A DNA stretch of 64,000 nt. Source: Stomorhina lunata. Taxonomy: Eukaryota > Arthropoda > Insecta > Diptera > Rhiniidae. The notes below the pieces were generated by a model. The model saw nothing but the letters and a program-made list of their open reading frames with translations. It did no database searches and had not been told where the DNA came from. The translations under genes were made by a program, and so were the position numbers. Positions 1 through 12,828 of the stretch are shown here, one piece after another. The stretch is taken from NCBI GenBank assembly GCA_933228675.1, contig OW121740.1, positions 8,895,442 through 8,959,441 on the forward strand, in the 5' to 3' direction. The first letter of the stretch is position 1; every line of letters starts with the position of its first letter.

Positions 1-207
1 ATTAAAAACATCTGGCAGCACTATAACTTATTTCAAACAATGACATTCTAAACTTAATTTTGATAGAAATTTTTGAAAATCGCATTATTCTATGAAGAGT
101 TATTTACATTTAAAGTTTAATAAAAAATGTATGGCCAAAATCACAATTTCGGGATAAAAAACCCGACTGGTTTTGTGAAAATCAGACAAACAAAAAAAAT
201 CATGAGA
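1..207. other. AT-rich sequence left of the first array
   Basis: No gene is visible. The sequence is AT-rich without long open frames and leads directly into the first palindromic array. Confidence 0.6.
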
Positions 208-1352
208 CCAAGATTCCTATTTTTATAGGAAATTTTTCAAAAATTTTCTTTTTTTTTAAGGAAATTTTTCAAAAATTTCCTGTTTTTTAAAGCAAATTTT
301 TCAAAAATTTCTTATTTTTTTAAGGAAATTTTTCAAAAAGTTCCTATTTTTTAAAGGAAATTTTTCAAAAATTTCCTATTCTTTAAAGGAAATTTTTTAA
401 AAATTTCCTGTTTTTTAAAGGAAATTTTTCAAAAATTTCCTATTTTTTAAAGGAAAATTTTCAAAAATTTCCTATTTTTTAAAGGAAATTTTTCAAAAAT
501 TTCCTATTTTTTAAAGGAAATTTTTCAAAAATTTCCTATTTTTTAAAAAAAATTTTTCAAAAATTTCCTATTTTTTAAAGGAAGTTTTTCAAAAATTTTC
601 TATTTTTTAAAGGAAAATTTTCAAAATTTTCCTATTTTTTAAAGGAAAATTTTCAAAAATTTCCTATTTTTTAAAGGAAATTTTTCAAAAATTTCCTATT
701 TTTTAAAGGAAATTTTTCAAAAATTTCCTATTTTTTAAAGGAAATTTTTCAAAAATTTCCTATTTTTTAAAGGAAATTTTTTAAAAATTTCCTATTTTTT
801 AAAGGAAATTTTTTAAAAATTTCCTATTTTTATAGGAAATTTTCCAAAAATTTCCTATTTTTATAGGAAATTTTCCAAAAATTTCCTATTTTTATAGGAA
901 ATTTTCCAAAAATTTCCTATTTTTATAGGAAATTTTCCAAAAATTTCCTATTTTTATAGGAAATTTTCCAAAAATTTCCTATTTTTATAGGAAATTTTCC
1001 AAAAATTTCCTATTTTTATAGGAAATTTTCCAAAAATTTCCTATTTTTATAGGAAATTTTCCAAAAATTTCCTATTTTTATAGGAAATTTTCCAAAAATT
1101 TCCTATTTTTATAGGAAATTTTCCAAAAATTTCCTATTTTTATAGGAAATTTTCCAAAAATTTCCTATTTTTGTAGGAAATTTTCCAAAAATTTCCTATT
1201 TTTATAGGAAATTTTCCAAAAATTTCCTATTTTTATAGGAAATTTTTCAAAAATTTCCTATTTTTATAGGAAATTTAAAAAAAAATTCCTATTTTTATAG
1301 GAAATTTTCCAAAAATTTCCTATTTTTATAGGAAATTTTCCAAAAATTTCCT
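208..1352. repeat. Palindromic 31/32-bp satellite array 1
   Basis: About 36 tandem units, each built on the inverted pair AGGAAATTTTT / AAAAATTTCCT with one or two bases between the arms, so each unit can form a hairpin. Units up to about 830 have the linker TTTTTTAAA and a 32-bp period. From about 830 to 1352 the linker changes to TTTTTATA, the loop becomes CC, and the period is 31 bp. The right-hand part is much more homogeneous, which suggests recent amplification there. No coding potential. Confidence 0.95.
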
Positions 1353-2548
1353 GTAACGGCGTTAGCTATTAAAACATTCAACGGCAGTTGGGGAATAATT
1401 AACAAAACCATTTGAGGACAAATTTCCAAGAAATTTTTAAATAAAATATAAAATTTAGTTTCAAATTTCCTAGAATTGTAAAAAGCTTTAGTTTAAAAAA
1501 GAAATTAGCTAAATTAAATTTTGGAGGCGTTTGCAAAATTTGCGAATATTTCCGAAAAACACAAATATTTGAGTAAAAATTTGAACGGGCGTCTATTTTT
1601 AAAATACAGGTGTAAAAATATTTATTAATAAATACCGATAATAAGAAAAATGGATAAAACCTAATGATAAAAGCAAATAGATATAACTAAAATTTAAAAG
1701 TGATCTTTAATAAATTAATGCTAATTTTCAAATAAAGCAAAAAATTTAAATTAAACAGAGCAATTTTTATTTAAATAACATTAAGGAAATTTGTAAGACA
1801 AGTTTTGATAATTTAGGGAAGTTTGAAAGAAACCAAAGTCTTTAATCTGCTAAAACAAATTTTAAAATTTTGATTTAATTTTCAAAATTTTAATATTAGA
1901 TTGCTATGGGTTTTTATTTTAAAACTTCCCTCTTTCTTCTCCTTCTTTAAACATAAGCTGCTTAATTAATTTCTCTTTTTTTCGAAAAAAAAAAATTATA
2001 TTTTATTTACTTTACAATTACAAAACCTCACGAGCGGAGAAGAATTAAATGGAAATTATTCTAAAACACAAAATAATTACTTATGCAAATAAATTTTAAT
2101 TGAACTTTTATACTTTAAGATCAGAGAGATGTGTCTCTGCTTTTTATAAAAATTAATTTCATAAATTTAGAGAAAGAGGGAAAATGAAATATTTTTAATT
2201 GCTTTTGTTTAAAATTATTAATTTTTAAGGTCATAGAGTGAAAACAATAAAACAAGTGAACTTTAAGGCAATAAAATTTAATTAAAAGCAGAAAATAAAC
2301 AATTAAGACTAGATATAACTTAAGAGCAAAAAACCCCTCAATTTAAGATTATGATAACTTTTATTGTGAATAATAAAAATTATTTAATTTGTTCTTTGAA
2401 ACAGATTTTTAAAATTCTTAGAAGAAAAGAAAAATATTACAAAATTATCTCAATAATATTATTCGGGGAAATTTTGCTTTAAAGTTCTAAGAAACTAAAA
2501 TTTTTTAAATTTTTAGTACTTAAAAATTATAATTTCAACTTTTCTGTT
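1353..2548. other. Non-satellite island, no gene recognised
   Basis: AT-rich sequence between two arrays of the same repeat family. It includes a pyrimidine-rich stretch near 1920-1985 and short GC-richer patches near 1355-1400 and 1520-1600. I see no convincing ORF, RNA gene or transposon. Confidence 0.5.
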
Positions 2549-3306
2549 ATAGGAAATTTTTCAAAAATTTCCTATTTTTGTAAAGGAAATTTTTCAAAAA
2601 TTTCGTATTTTTTTCGGAATTTTTCAAAAATTTTCTATTTTTCAAAGGAAATTTTTCAAAAATTTCCTATTTTTTAAAGGAAATTTTCTGTTTTTCAAAG
2701 GAAATTTTTCAAAAATTTCCTATTTTTATAGGAAATTTTCTATTTTGACGGGAAATTTTTTGACGGAAAATTTTTTTTTTATAGGAAATTTTTCAAAAAT
2801 TTACTATTTTTACAGGAAATTTTTTAAAAATTTCCTATTTTTAAAGGAAATTTTTCAAAAATTTCCTATTTTTATAGGTTTTATAAAAAAATGTAAAAAA
2901 AATTGTAATCAAATTAAAATTTACCTTCGCTTCATTTAAAATCAAAAGATCTTAAACTTTTATTTTATTGATAGACAATTTATCTTCTATTTTTTTTTAA
3001 AATTTTCTGTTTTTCAAAGGAAATTTTTCAAAAAATTCCTATTTTTATAGGAAATTTTCTATTTTGACGGGAAATTTTTTGACGGAAAATTTTTTGACGG
3101 GAAATTTACTATTTTTATAGGAAATTTTTCAAAAATTTACTATTTTTATAGGAAATTTTTCAAAAATTTCCTATTTTTACAGGAAATTTTGTAAAAATTT
3201 CCTATTTTTGAAGGAAATTTTTCAAAAATTTCCTATTTTTAAAGGAAATTTTTCAAAAATTTCCTATTTTTAAAGGAAATTTTTCAAAAATTTCCTATTT
3301 TTATAG
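2549..3306. repeat. Palindromic satellite array 2 (degenerate)
   Basis: The same AGGAAATTTTT / AAAAATTTCCT family as the array at 208-1352, but more diverged. Variant units contain TTTTGACGGGAAATTTT (2745-2770 and 3060-3105). The array is interrupted by a non-repetitive stretch at about 2875-2990. A short open frame at 2745-2939 is a by-product of the repeat and not a gene. Confidence 0.9.
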
Positions 3307-3424
3307 GTTTTATAAAAAAATGTAAAAAAAAAAATTGTTATCAAATTAAAATTTACCTTCGCTTTCATTTAAAATCAAAAGATCTTAAACTTTTATTTTA
3401 TTGATAGACAATTTATCTTCTATT
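2689..3424. repeat. Tandem segmental duplication
   Basis: Segment 2689-2990 and segment 3008-3424 are two adjacent copies. Both begin with CTGTTTTTCAAAGGAAATTT, pass through the TTTTGACGGG variant units, and end in a roughly 115-bp non-satellite stretch that runs from TTTATAAAAAAATG through CAAAAGATCTTAAAC to TTTATCTTCTAT. The second copy is longer because it has additional palindromic units inside. Confidence 0.85.
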
Positions 3425-3757
3425 ACAGATAGAAATGACTTTCATTTTGCAATAAATAAACCTTTAAGTTTATAATTTATTTTAAATTTGTTTTGCATTT
3501 ACTCACGCATTTTGATCAATGATCATTATCATTTTTATAATTTTTTTATTATTGGAATTACAATTGGATTTCATGACAATAATCTTCCCCCTCTATCGCG
3601 GCTATTGATGTGATGACAATTTGTTTAAAAATTATTATCGTACATGATTGAACATTTAAATAATCAAGAAATAAACAAAAAGATTCTTCCTTGTTTTATT
3701 ATAAATAAAGAACGAAAATTAAATAAATTTATTTATGCATAAAAATTGAATTGACAA

Positions 3758-3871
3758 ATGAACAGAAAAAACGAATACCTGGAGAAGTATTCTCGATATA
3801 CGACATACGATTCAGGTAGTTATTTCTATAATTGGGTAAGATTTTCACGTACATGCCAGGGATTTAAATAA
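3758..3871 (+). CDS. Candidate short exon or 37-codon ORF, unknown product
   Basis: An ATG at 3758 opens 26 codons reading MNRKNEYLEKYS... and ending ...SGSYFYNW. The segment is clearly richer in G and C, especially at third codon positions, than its surroundings. It is followed at 3836 by GTAAGA, a good splice-donor match, leaving phase 0. Without splicing the frame runs on to TAA at 3869-3871, giving 37 residues. There is no obvious pyrimidine tract upstream, so if real it would be a first coding exon. I recognise no family. Chance ORFs of this length are common, and the case rests on base composition plus the donor. Confidence 0.25.
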   Translation: MNRKNEYLEKYSRYTTYDSGSYFYNWVRFSRTCQGFK

Positions 3872-4270
3872 AAGAATAATTGAAATTATTTATAATATTG
3901 AAGCTTGATTTGCTATTAGCAAACAAATTTTAGTGATAACATTTTTTGTACTTAGGTTTCTTTAGAAAATTGTTTCACTAAAATTTCTATAGGAAATCTT
4001 TTGTAAAAGTTTCTATATATAACTTTTAGTACTCGAATTTCTAAATAATATTTTTAGTACCAAACAATTTTTATAGCAAATTTTTAATATCTAACTTCAG
4101 CCACTCGCTAAAATTCTTCTAAGGCATTTGAATTGCAAAATAAATAGAAAAGTCCATAAATAATCAGGCGTTATCTTAATGCCTCTGTTTTGCCAGCTTC
4201 GAAGTACTAAAACTCTTGTGTTAATCAAATGTAAAGTTCAAAATCACTTGGCAAAAATTATTTAACACCA

Positions 4271-4303
4271 ACGACAGAAAGAAAGACAGACAGACAGACA
4301 AAC
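4271..4303. repeat. GAAA/CAGA microsatellite
   Basis: Short simple repeat GAAAGAAAGACAGACAGACA and continuation. Confidence 0.85.
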
Positions 4304-4756
4304 TGTCAACAAAAGTTTAGAAGATTTGAAGATAAACTTATGAGAAATTTAAAATAATATCTTATCTAAATAAATTTCATTTTAAATAATAAAATGATTT
4401 ATATTTATTTTGTCAAATTAAAAATATCTACAAATATCTAGAAATAATAAAATTTAACACTTCTAATAACATATTTAAATACCGAAAACGTCATTTTGAA
4501 AGTGACATTAATTCAATGACGTACATATTTTAAGCTGGTCTAGTTTTTTCTTTCGTTTACTTTTCAAATTAATTAAACAACATAATTAAATAAATATTTA
4601 TATTTGTCATTTATTATCTTTTAATGCTCCGGCTTTTACTATTAGCAACTAAAATGTTTCTAACTAAATTCTTGTTTTTTGTTTTATTTTCAAGTTTTTT
4701 TTTTTTGTTATTCCCAAACCCCCCAAAAAAATTTAGAATTTCAACAAAGAAAATTT

Positions 4757-7700
4757 TTAAGTACTAAAAATTTCTATATAAAATATTTGTACTAAAAAAT
4801 TCTAAATAAAATTTTTTCTCAAAATTACAAAAAATTTCTATATCAAATATTTTGTACTAAAAAATTCTTAAGAAAATTTTTTGTATTACAAAATTTCATA
4901 TAAAAGTTTTTGTACTAAAAATTTCTATAGAAATTTTTTTGTACTAAAAATTTGTATAGACAACTTTTTGTACTAAAAATATTTAATAAAATTTTTTGTA
5001 CTTAAAATTTAAGCAAAAAAAATTTGTAATAAACATTTCTATCGAAAATTTGTTGAACTAAAAATTTCTATAGAAAATTTTTTTGTACTAAAAATATCTA
5101 TGTAAAATTTTTTGTAGTAAAAATTTCTAAAGAAATTTTTTTTGCACTAAAAATTTATTTAGAAAATTTTTTGCACAAAAAATGTCTATAGAAATTTTTT
5201 TTGTACTAAAAATTTATTTAGAAAATTTTTTGCACAAAAAATGTCTACAGAAATTTTTTTTATACTAAAAATTTTTAAAGAAAATTTTGTGTACTAAAAA
5301 TTTCTATAGAAAATTGTTTGTACTAAAAATTCATATAGAAAATTTTTTTATATTAAAAATTCATATAGAAAATTTTTTTATATTAAAAATTTTTATAGAA
5401 AATTTTTTGTACTAAAAATTTCTATGGAAAATTTTGTGTAATAAAAATTTCTGTACTAAAAGATTCTATAGAAACTTTTTTGAACTAAAAATTTATATTG
5501 AAATTTTCTGTACTAACAATTTCTATAGAAATTTTTTTGTACTGAAAATTTTAAATAACATTTTTTGTACCAAAAATTTCAAATACAATTTTTTGTACTA
5601 AAAATTTTAAATAAAATTTTTTGTTTTGAAAATTTCTATAGAAAATTTTTTATTTTAAAAATTTTTATAGAAAATAAATAAATTATTATAATTATTTATT
5701 ATAAATTTATTATTTATATTTATAATTTATAAATTATATATTATAAATTTCAATAGAAATTTTTTTGTATTAAAAATTTCTATCGAAAATTTTTTTTTAC
5801 TATAAATTTCAATAGAAAATTTTTTGTATTAAAATTTCTATAGAAAAAATTTTTGTAATAAAAATTTTAAATAAAATTTTTTGTTTTAAAAATTTTTGTA
5901 GAAAATTTTTTGTACTAAAAATTTCAATAGAAAATTTTTTTTTACTAAATATTTCTATCGATAATTTTTGTATTAAAAATTTTTATAGACAAATTTTTGT
6001 ACTAAAAATTTCTATAGAACATTTTTTGTACTAAAAATTTCTATAGAAAATTTTTTGTACAAAAAATTTCTATAGAAAATTTTTTGGACTAAAAATTTCT
6101 GTAGAAAATTTTTTGTACTAAAAATTTCTATTAAAAATTTTTGGTACTAAAAATTTTGTAGAAAATTGTTTAACTAAAACTTTATATAGAAAAATTTTTG
6201 TGCTAAAAAAGTATATAGAAAATTTTTTGTACTAAAAATTTATATAGAAAATTTTTTGTACTAAACATTTTAAATAAAATTTTTTGTTTTAAAATTTTCT
6301 GAAGAAAATTTGTTGCACTAAAAATTTCTATCAAAAATTTTTTGTACTAAAAATTTCAAATCAAATTTTTTGTACTAAAAATTTTAAATAAAATTTTTTG
6401 TACTAAAAATTTCAAATAAAATTTTTTGTACTAAAAATTTTAAATAAAATTTTTTATTTTAAAAATTTCTATAGAAAATTTTTTGTACTAAAAATTTCAA
6501 TAGAAAATTGTTTTGTATTAAAAATTTCTATAGAAAATTTTGTACTAAAAATTACTATATATGATTTTTTGTACTAAAAATGTTTAAGAAAAATTTTTAA
6601 ATAAATCTCTTTGCACAAAAAATTTCTATAGAAAATTTCTTGAAAATTTTTATAGAAAATTTCTTGTACTAAAAATTTATTTAGAAAACTTTTTGTACTA
6701 AAAATTTCAATAGAAAATTTTTTTGTACTAAATAATTATCTAGATAATTTTTTGTATTAAACATTTTTATAGACAAATTTTTGTACCAAAAGTTTCTATA
6801 GATAATTTTTTGTATGAAACATTTTTATAGACAAATTTTTGCACTAAAACATTCTATAGAAAATTTTTTGTACTAAAAGTTTCTATGGAAATTTTTTGTA
6901 CTATAAATTTCTATAGAAAATTTTTTGTGCTAAACATTTTAAATAAAATATTTTGCTTTAAAATTTTGTAAAGAAAATTTTTTATACTAAAAGTTTCCAT
7001 ATACAATTTTTTGTACTAAAAATTTGTATAGAAAATTTTTTGTACCAAAAATTTCTATAAAAAAATTTTTGTGCTACAAATTTCTATTGAAAATTTTTGG
7101 CTAAAGCTTTCTATAGAAAATTGTACTAAAAATTTCTATAGACAATTTTTTGTGCTAAAAATTTCTATAGACACTTTTTTAACCAAAAAATTTATATAGA
7201 AAATTGTTTGTACTAAAATTTCTACAAAAAATTTTTTGTAGGTACTAAAAATTAATATAGAAATTTGTTTGTCCTAAAAATTTTTATAAAATTTTTTTTC
7301 ACTAAAAATTTTATAGAACATTTTTTTTATTAAAAATTTCCATAGAAAATTTTTTGTACTAAAAATGTCTTAGAAAATTGTTTGTACTAAAAGTTTCTAT
7401 AGAAAAAGTTTTATACTAAAAATTTCTATGGAAATTTTTTTGTACTTAAAATGTCTAAGAAAATTGTTTGTACTAAAAGTTTCTATAGAAAAAGTTTTAT
7501 ACTAAAAATTTCTATGGAAAATTTTTGCACTAAAAATTTCTATAGAACATTTTTTTTTATTTAAAATTTCTATATAAAATTTTTTGTACTAAAAATTTCT
7601 ATAGAACATTTTTTGTATGAAAAATTTATAGGCAAAATTTATGTACTAAAAATTTTTATAGATCTTTTTATTTTTTAAAAACTTCTAGAAATTTTTTTGT

Positions 7701-8040
7701 ATTAAAACTTTTAAGAGAAAAATTTTTTTGTACTAAAAATTTTTTTTGTACTAAAACTTTTAAGAGAAAAATTTTTTTGTACTGAAAATTTTTTCTAGAA
7801 AAAATTTGTATATAAAATTGTTTGTAATACAAATTTATATACAGAATTTTATGTACTTAAAATTCATAAAGAAAATTTTTGGTACTAAAAATTTCTATAA
7901 TATTTTTTGTACTAAAAATTTCTTGACCAAAAGATGGCCAAACTTTAATCTTGTTACTAAAAAATTTCTAAAGCTCATTTTTTTGTACTAAAAATTTCTA
8001 TAGCTAATTTTTTGTACTAAACATTTTACTTGAAAATTTT
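4757..8040 (+). repeat. 29-bp satellite, block A (plus orientation)
   Basis: Diverged tandem units of 28-30 bp with the layout ACTAAAAATTTCTATAGAAA followed by ATTTTTTGT. The TTTCTATAGAAA palindrome is the most conserved part. Units differ by many substitutions and small indels, so this is an old array. A stretch at about 5670-5745 is replaced by a low-complexity ATTT/TTATAA sequence. The short open frame at 7806-7991 is a repeat artefact. Confidence 0.93.
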
Positions 8041-9269
8041 GCGAAAAAATTTTTGTATATAAAATTTTTCCTGAGAATATTTGAGACCCCTTTCACTTTT
8101 CATTCCCCCTTAAGTACTTTCATATAATTCATAATCATTCATTTAAATTGTCAACCCCTTTTAGCAAATGCTATTTATAAATTCAATTCAATTTCATAAA
8201 AAAATGTCGTGCAATTTAATAAGACTTTCGTTATTTCTGTTTTTTGTAATTTTGAAAAAAAAAAATATTTTTAGATGACTCTAATGACACCCATTTGCCA
8301 ACACATGCCTCTAATTTGATAAAGAATAATTCAATAATAAGTCAAAAAAATTATTTACAATTACATGTTCAAAGACAATGATGATCATGACGACGATCAT
8401 GAAGTTGATGATAATAGTAATTACACAGAAAAAAATTGAATGTACATTCATTCTATATTATAAAAAAAAGCGTGATATTTAAGTGGGTGTCTTTTGGATG
8501 ATTTCCGGACATATTCAAAATATGTATTTCAAAATCGAAATAAAATTGTGTGTAATATCAATTATCGTGATGCAAATTGAGTTAAAGTGTGTTTGAATAC
8601 TTTATTATATATAGCATCAAAGCAATAATTGAATTAATTAAATTTATTGTTGACATTTGACCCTTTTTGAATTAAAAAGAAAAAATGTGTGTCAATTAGA
8701 AAAAATGACTTAATGGCGGAGATATAAAATAATATATAACAAAACTGAGAATTTTTTAAAGAAATTTTTCAGTTTCTTGATGATTTATACAAAATTTTTG
8801 GAATTTGTGTCATTTCTCGGTGTTTAAATTTGAATATTGACATTTGTTTATTTGAAATTTTGAAGAAAATTTAAATTGTATGATAAAAGAATTAAATATA
8901 GAAACAGATGTCTAAACAATTTTGTTTTTAAGAAAAAGTTAAACAAAAACTTGCTCAAAGTCGAACACGTGATCAATGATTACGGCTAATTTTTATAAAT
9001 AAAATTTAAATTTGTTTAAATAAAATTAAACATGAAAGATTATAAAAATTTTTAAATACCAAAATATGTAGGTTATTTCCATTAGCGCTTAAAACACCAA
9101 CGCTTTAATTGTGTTTTTGTGATAAAAACGCCAGGCGTTAAAGGATTAAAAGTGCAGCCAAGTTTATCAACAAAAAGTATTGCCAGATCTTTTGTATTTA
9201 ACTTAAATAGAAATGAAAATATTTGATTTTTCGTTTTTTTTTATTTATTCCCATGACATTTTTAAAGAG
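8041..9269. other. Non-satellite island between inverted 29-bp blocks
   Basis: AT-rich sequence with a GAT/GAC-rich stretch near 8375-8415 (ATGATGATCATGACGACGAT). A mirrored pair, GCGCTTAAAACACCAACGC and ACGCCAGGCGTTAAAGG, lies near 9085-9145. I see no gene. It is flanked on the left by the 29-bp satellite in plus orientation and on the right by the same satellite in minus orientation. Confidence 0.5.
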
Positions 9270-12225
9270 ATTTTTAGTACAAAAAGTTGTCTATAGAAAT
9301 TTTAAGGACAAAAAATTATCTATAGAAATTTTTAGTACCAAAAATTATATAAATTTTAAGTACAAAAAATTGTCTGTAAAAGTGTTTAGTACCAAAAATT
9401 TTCCATTAAAATTTTTAGTACCAAAAATTTTCCATTAAAATTTTTAGTACCAAAAATTTTCCATTAAAATTTTTAGTACAAAAAATTTTTTATAGAAATT
9501 GTTTGTACAAAAAATTTTCTATAGAAATTTTTTGTACAAAAAATTGTCTATAGAAATTTTTTGTACAAAAAATTTTCTATAGAAATTTTTTGTACAAAAA
9601 ATTTTCTATAGAAATTTTTAGTACAAAAATATTCTATAGAAATTTTTAGTGAAAAAAAATTCTATAGAAATTTTTAGTACACAAAATTTTCTATAGAAAT
9701 TTTTAGTACAAAAAATTTTCTATAGAAATTTTTAGTACAAAAAATTTTCTATAGAAATTTTTAGTACAAAAAATTTTCTATAGAAATTTTTAGTACAAAA
9801 AATTTTCTATAGAAATTTTTAGTACAAAAATATTCTATAGAAATTTTTAGTGAAAAAAAATTCTATAGAAATTTTTAGTACAAAAAATTTTCTATAGAAA
9901 TTTTTAGTACAAAAAATTTTCTATAGAAATTTTTAGTACAAAAAATTTTCTATAGAAATTTTTAGTACAAAAAATTTTCTATAGAAATTTTTACTACAAA
10001 AATATTCTATAGAAATTTTTAGTGAAAAAAAATTCTATAGAAATTTTTAGTGCAAAAAATTTTCTATAGAAATTTTTAGTACAAAAAATTTTCTATAGAA
10101 ATTTTTAGTACAAAAAATTTTCTATAGAAATTTTTAGTACAAAAAATTTTCTATAGAAATTTTTAGTACAAAAATATTCTATAGAAATTTTTAGTGAAAA
10201 AAAATTCTATAGAAATTTTTAGTACACAAAATTTTCTATAGAAAATTTTTAGCACACAAAATTTTCTATACAAAATTTTGGTACAAAAATTTTCTATAAA
10301 AAAATTTCGTACAAAAATTTTCTATAAAAATTCTAAGTACAAAAAATTTTCTATAAAAATTTTTAATATAAAAAATTTTGCTATAAAAATTTTTAGTACA
10401 AAATTATTTCATAAATATTTTTAGTACAAAAAATTGTCTAAAAAATTTTCTATAATAATTTTTTGTACAAAAAATATTCATAAAAATTGTTAGTTCAAAG
10501 AATTTTCTATAAAAACTTTTAATTCAAAAATGTTTCTATAAAAATTTTTAGTACAAAAAATTTTCTAATAAAAACTATAGGACAAAAAATTTTCTATAGA
10601 AATTTATAGTAAAAGAAATTTTTAGCACGAAAAATTTTCTATAGAAATTTTTAGTGCAAAAAATTTTCTAAAGAAATTTTTAGTACAAAAAATTTTCTAT
10701 AGAAATTTTTAGTACAAAAAATTTTCTATAGAAATTTTTAGTACAAAAAATTTTCTATAGAAATTTTTAGTACAAAAATATTCTATAGAAATTTTTAGTG
10801 AAAAAAAATTCTATAGAAATTTTTAGTACACAAAATTTTCTATAGAAATTTTTAGTACAAAAATATTCTATAGAAATTTTTAGTGAAAAAAAATTCTATA
10901 GAAATTTTTAGTATACAAAATTTTCTATAGAAAATTTTTAGCACACAAAATTTTCTATACAAAACTTTGGTACAAAAATTTTCTATAAAAAAATTTCGTA
11001 CAAAAATTTTCTATAAAAATTCTAAGTACAAACAATTTTCTATAAAAATTTTTAATATAGAAAATTTTGCTATAAAAATTTTTAGTACAAAATTATTTTA
11101 TAAATATTTTTAGTACAAAAAATTGTCTAAAAAATTTTCTATAATAATTTTTAGTACAAAAAATATTCATAAAAATTGTTAGTTCAAAGAATTTTCTATA
11201 AAAACTTTTAATTCAAAAATGTTTCTATAAAAATTTTTAGTACAAAAAATTTTCTAATAAAAATTATAGGACAAAAAATTTTCTATAGAAATTTATAGTA
11301 AAATAAATTTTTAGCACGAAAAATTTTCTATAGAAATTTTTTGTGCAAAAAATTTTCTTAAGAAATTTTTAGTAGAAAAAATTTTCTATAGATATTTTTA
11401 ATACAAAAAATTTTCTATAAAAATTTTTAGTACAAAAAATTGTTCATAGAAATTTTTAGTACAAAAAATTGTCTATAAAATTTTTAGTACAAAAAGTTTT
11501 CTAAAGAAATTTTTGGTACAAATTTTATCCATTGAAATTTTTAGTACAAAAAATTTTCTATAGAAATTTTTTGTACAAAAAATTTTCTGTGGAAATTTTT
11601 AGTACAAAAAATATTCTATAGAAATTTTTAGTACAAAAAATATTCTATAGAAAGTTTTAGTCAAAAAAATTTTCTTTAGAAATTTTTAGTACAAAAAATT
11701 TTTAATAGAAATTTTTAATACAAAAAACTTTCTATAGAAATTTTCAATACAAGAAACTTTCTATTAAAATTTTTAATACAAAAAATTTTCTATAAAATTT
11801 TAGTACAAAAAAAATCTATAGAAATTCTTGGTACAAAAAAAAATCTATAGAAATTTTTAGCACCAAAAAAAATTAAAAAAAAAATTTCTTCAATAAATTT
11901 TTAATAGAAATTTTTAGTACAACAAATTTTCATTAGAAATTTTTAGTACCAAAAATTTTCTAAAGACATTTTTAGTACAAAAAATTTTCTATAGAAATTT
12001 TTGGTACAAATAATTTTCTATAAAAATTTTTGGTACAAAAAATTTTTTATAAAAATTTTTAGTACAAAAAACTTTCATAAAAATTTTTAGTACAAAAAAT
12101 TTTTGATAAAAATTTTTCGTACAAAAAATTTTTTATAAAAATTTTTAGTACAAAAAAATTTCTATATAAATTTTTAGTACAAAAAAATTTCTATATAAAT
12201 TTTTAGTACAAAAAATTTTCAAAAA
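9270..12225 (-). repeat. 29-bp satellite, block B (minus orientation)
   Basis: Units of exactly 29 bp, beginning AGTACAAAAAATTTTCTATA and ending GAAATTTTT, are the reverse complement of the units in 4757-8040. The part at about 9600-10240 is very homogeneous. It contains a marker variant, AGTGAAAAAAAATTC, at 9648, 9849, 10021 and 10193, spaced 201, 172 and 172 bp, so there is a higher-order unit of about six monomers. The right-hand part is more diverged. Confidence 0.95.
10195..11340. repeat. Duplicated higher-order segment inside block B
   Basis: A run of distinctive variant monomers starting GAAAATTTTTAGCACACAAA at 10241 recurs in the same order from 10930, an offset of 689 bp. It continues for about 400 bp through the variants TTCGTACAAAAATTTTC, TTCTAAGTACAAA and GTTAGTTCAAAGAATTTTC. 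This is a direct segmental duplication with few differences. Confidence 0.85.
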
Positions 12226-12430
12226 GGGTTTTTCAAAAACTTGGAGCGTCAAACATTAAAAGGTTTTACTGTAGTGTATTGCACTAAGATCCCAATTTAT
12301 TACATTTATTTATTATTGTAATAAATAGTTTTTTAGTAAAACCAAAAAATGTTGGTGGTGAAACCTTTCTTCGATGCTTTTCGATGGTTGGTCAAGGCCA
12401 TCTCTTCAGAAGTTTTAAGTATATACAGAC
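12226..12430. other. Non-satellite insert within 29-bp array
   Basis: About 200 bp with a different composition interrupt the array. The insert contains the inverted pair GGTTTTACT (12262-12270) and AGTAAAACC (12335-12343) around a TTACATTTATTTATTATTGT stretch, which suggests a small foldback or MITE remnant. I could not define target-site duplications. Confidence 0.4.
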
Positions 12431-12828
12431 AATTTTTATAGAAATTTTTAGTACAAAATATTTTCTGTAAAAATTTTTAGTACAAAAAAAAATCAATAGA
12501 AATTTTTGGTGCAAAAAAAATTCTATAGAAATTATTTGTTCAATAAATTTTTAGTTGAAATTTTTAGTACAACCAATTTTTAATAGAAATTTTTAGTACC
12601 AACAATTTTCTTTAGAAATTTTTAATTTTATAGAAATTTTTAGTACATAAGAAAATTTTAAAACAACAAATTTTTAATAGAAACTTTAAGTACAAAAAAT
12701 TGTCTTTAGAAATTTTTAGTACAAACATTTTTTTTTTTAAATTCATTTTTTTTTTATATTTTTTTATCTTATCTTTGTATACATTTTTAGTTCCAATTTT
12801 GTTTTAGTAAAATTTTTAGTACAAAATA
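12431..12828 (-). repeat. 29-bp satellite, remainder of block B
   Basis: Degenerate units in the same orientation as 9270-12225, recognisable by AATTTTTAGTACAAAAAATT. They fade into AT-rich sequence near 12830. Confidence 0.85.

Larger units (their letters stand above)
3425..4756. other. Non-satellite island with one exon candidate
   Basis: AT-rich sequence between two arrays. It holds the short coding-like segment described separately at 3758-3871 and a simple repeat of GAAA and CAGA units at about 4276-4303. Nothing else is recognisable. Confidence 0.5.
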
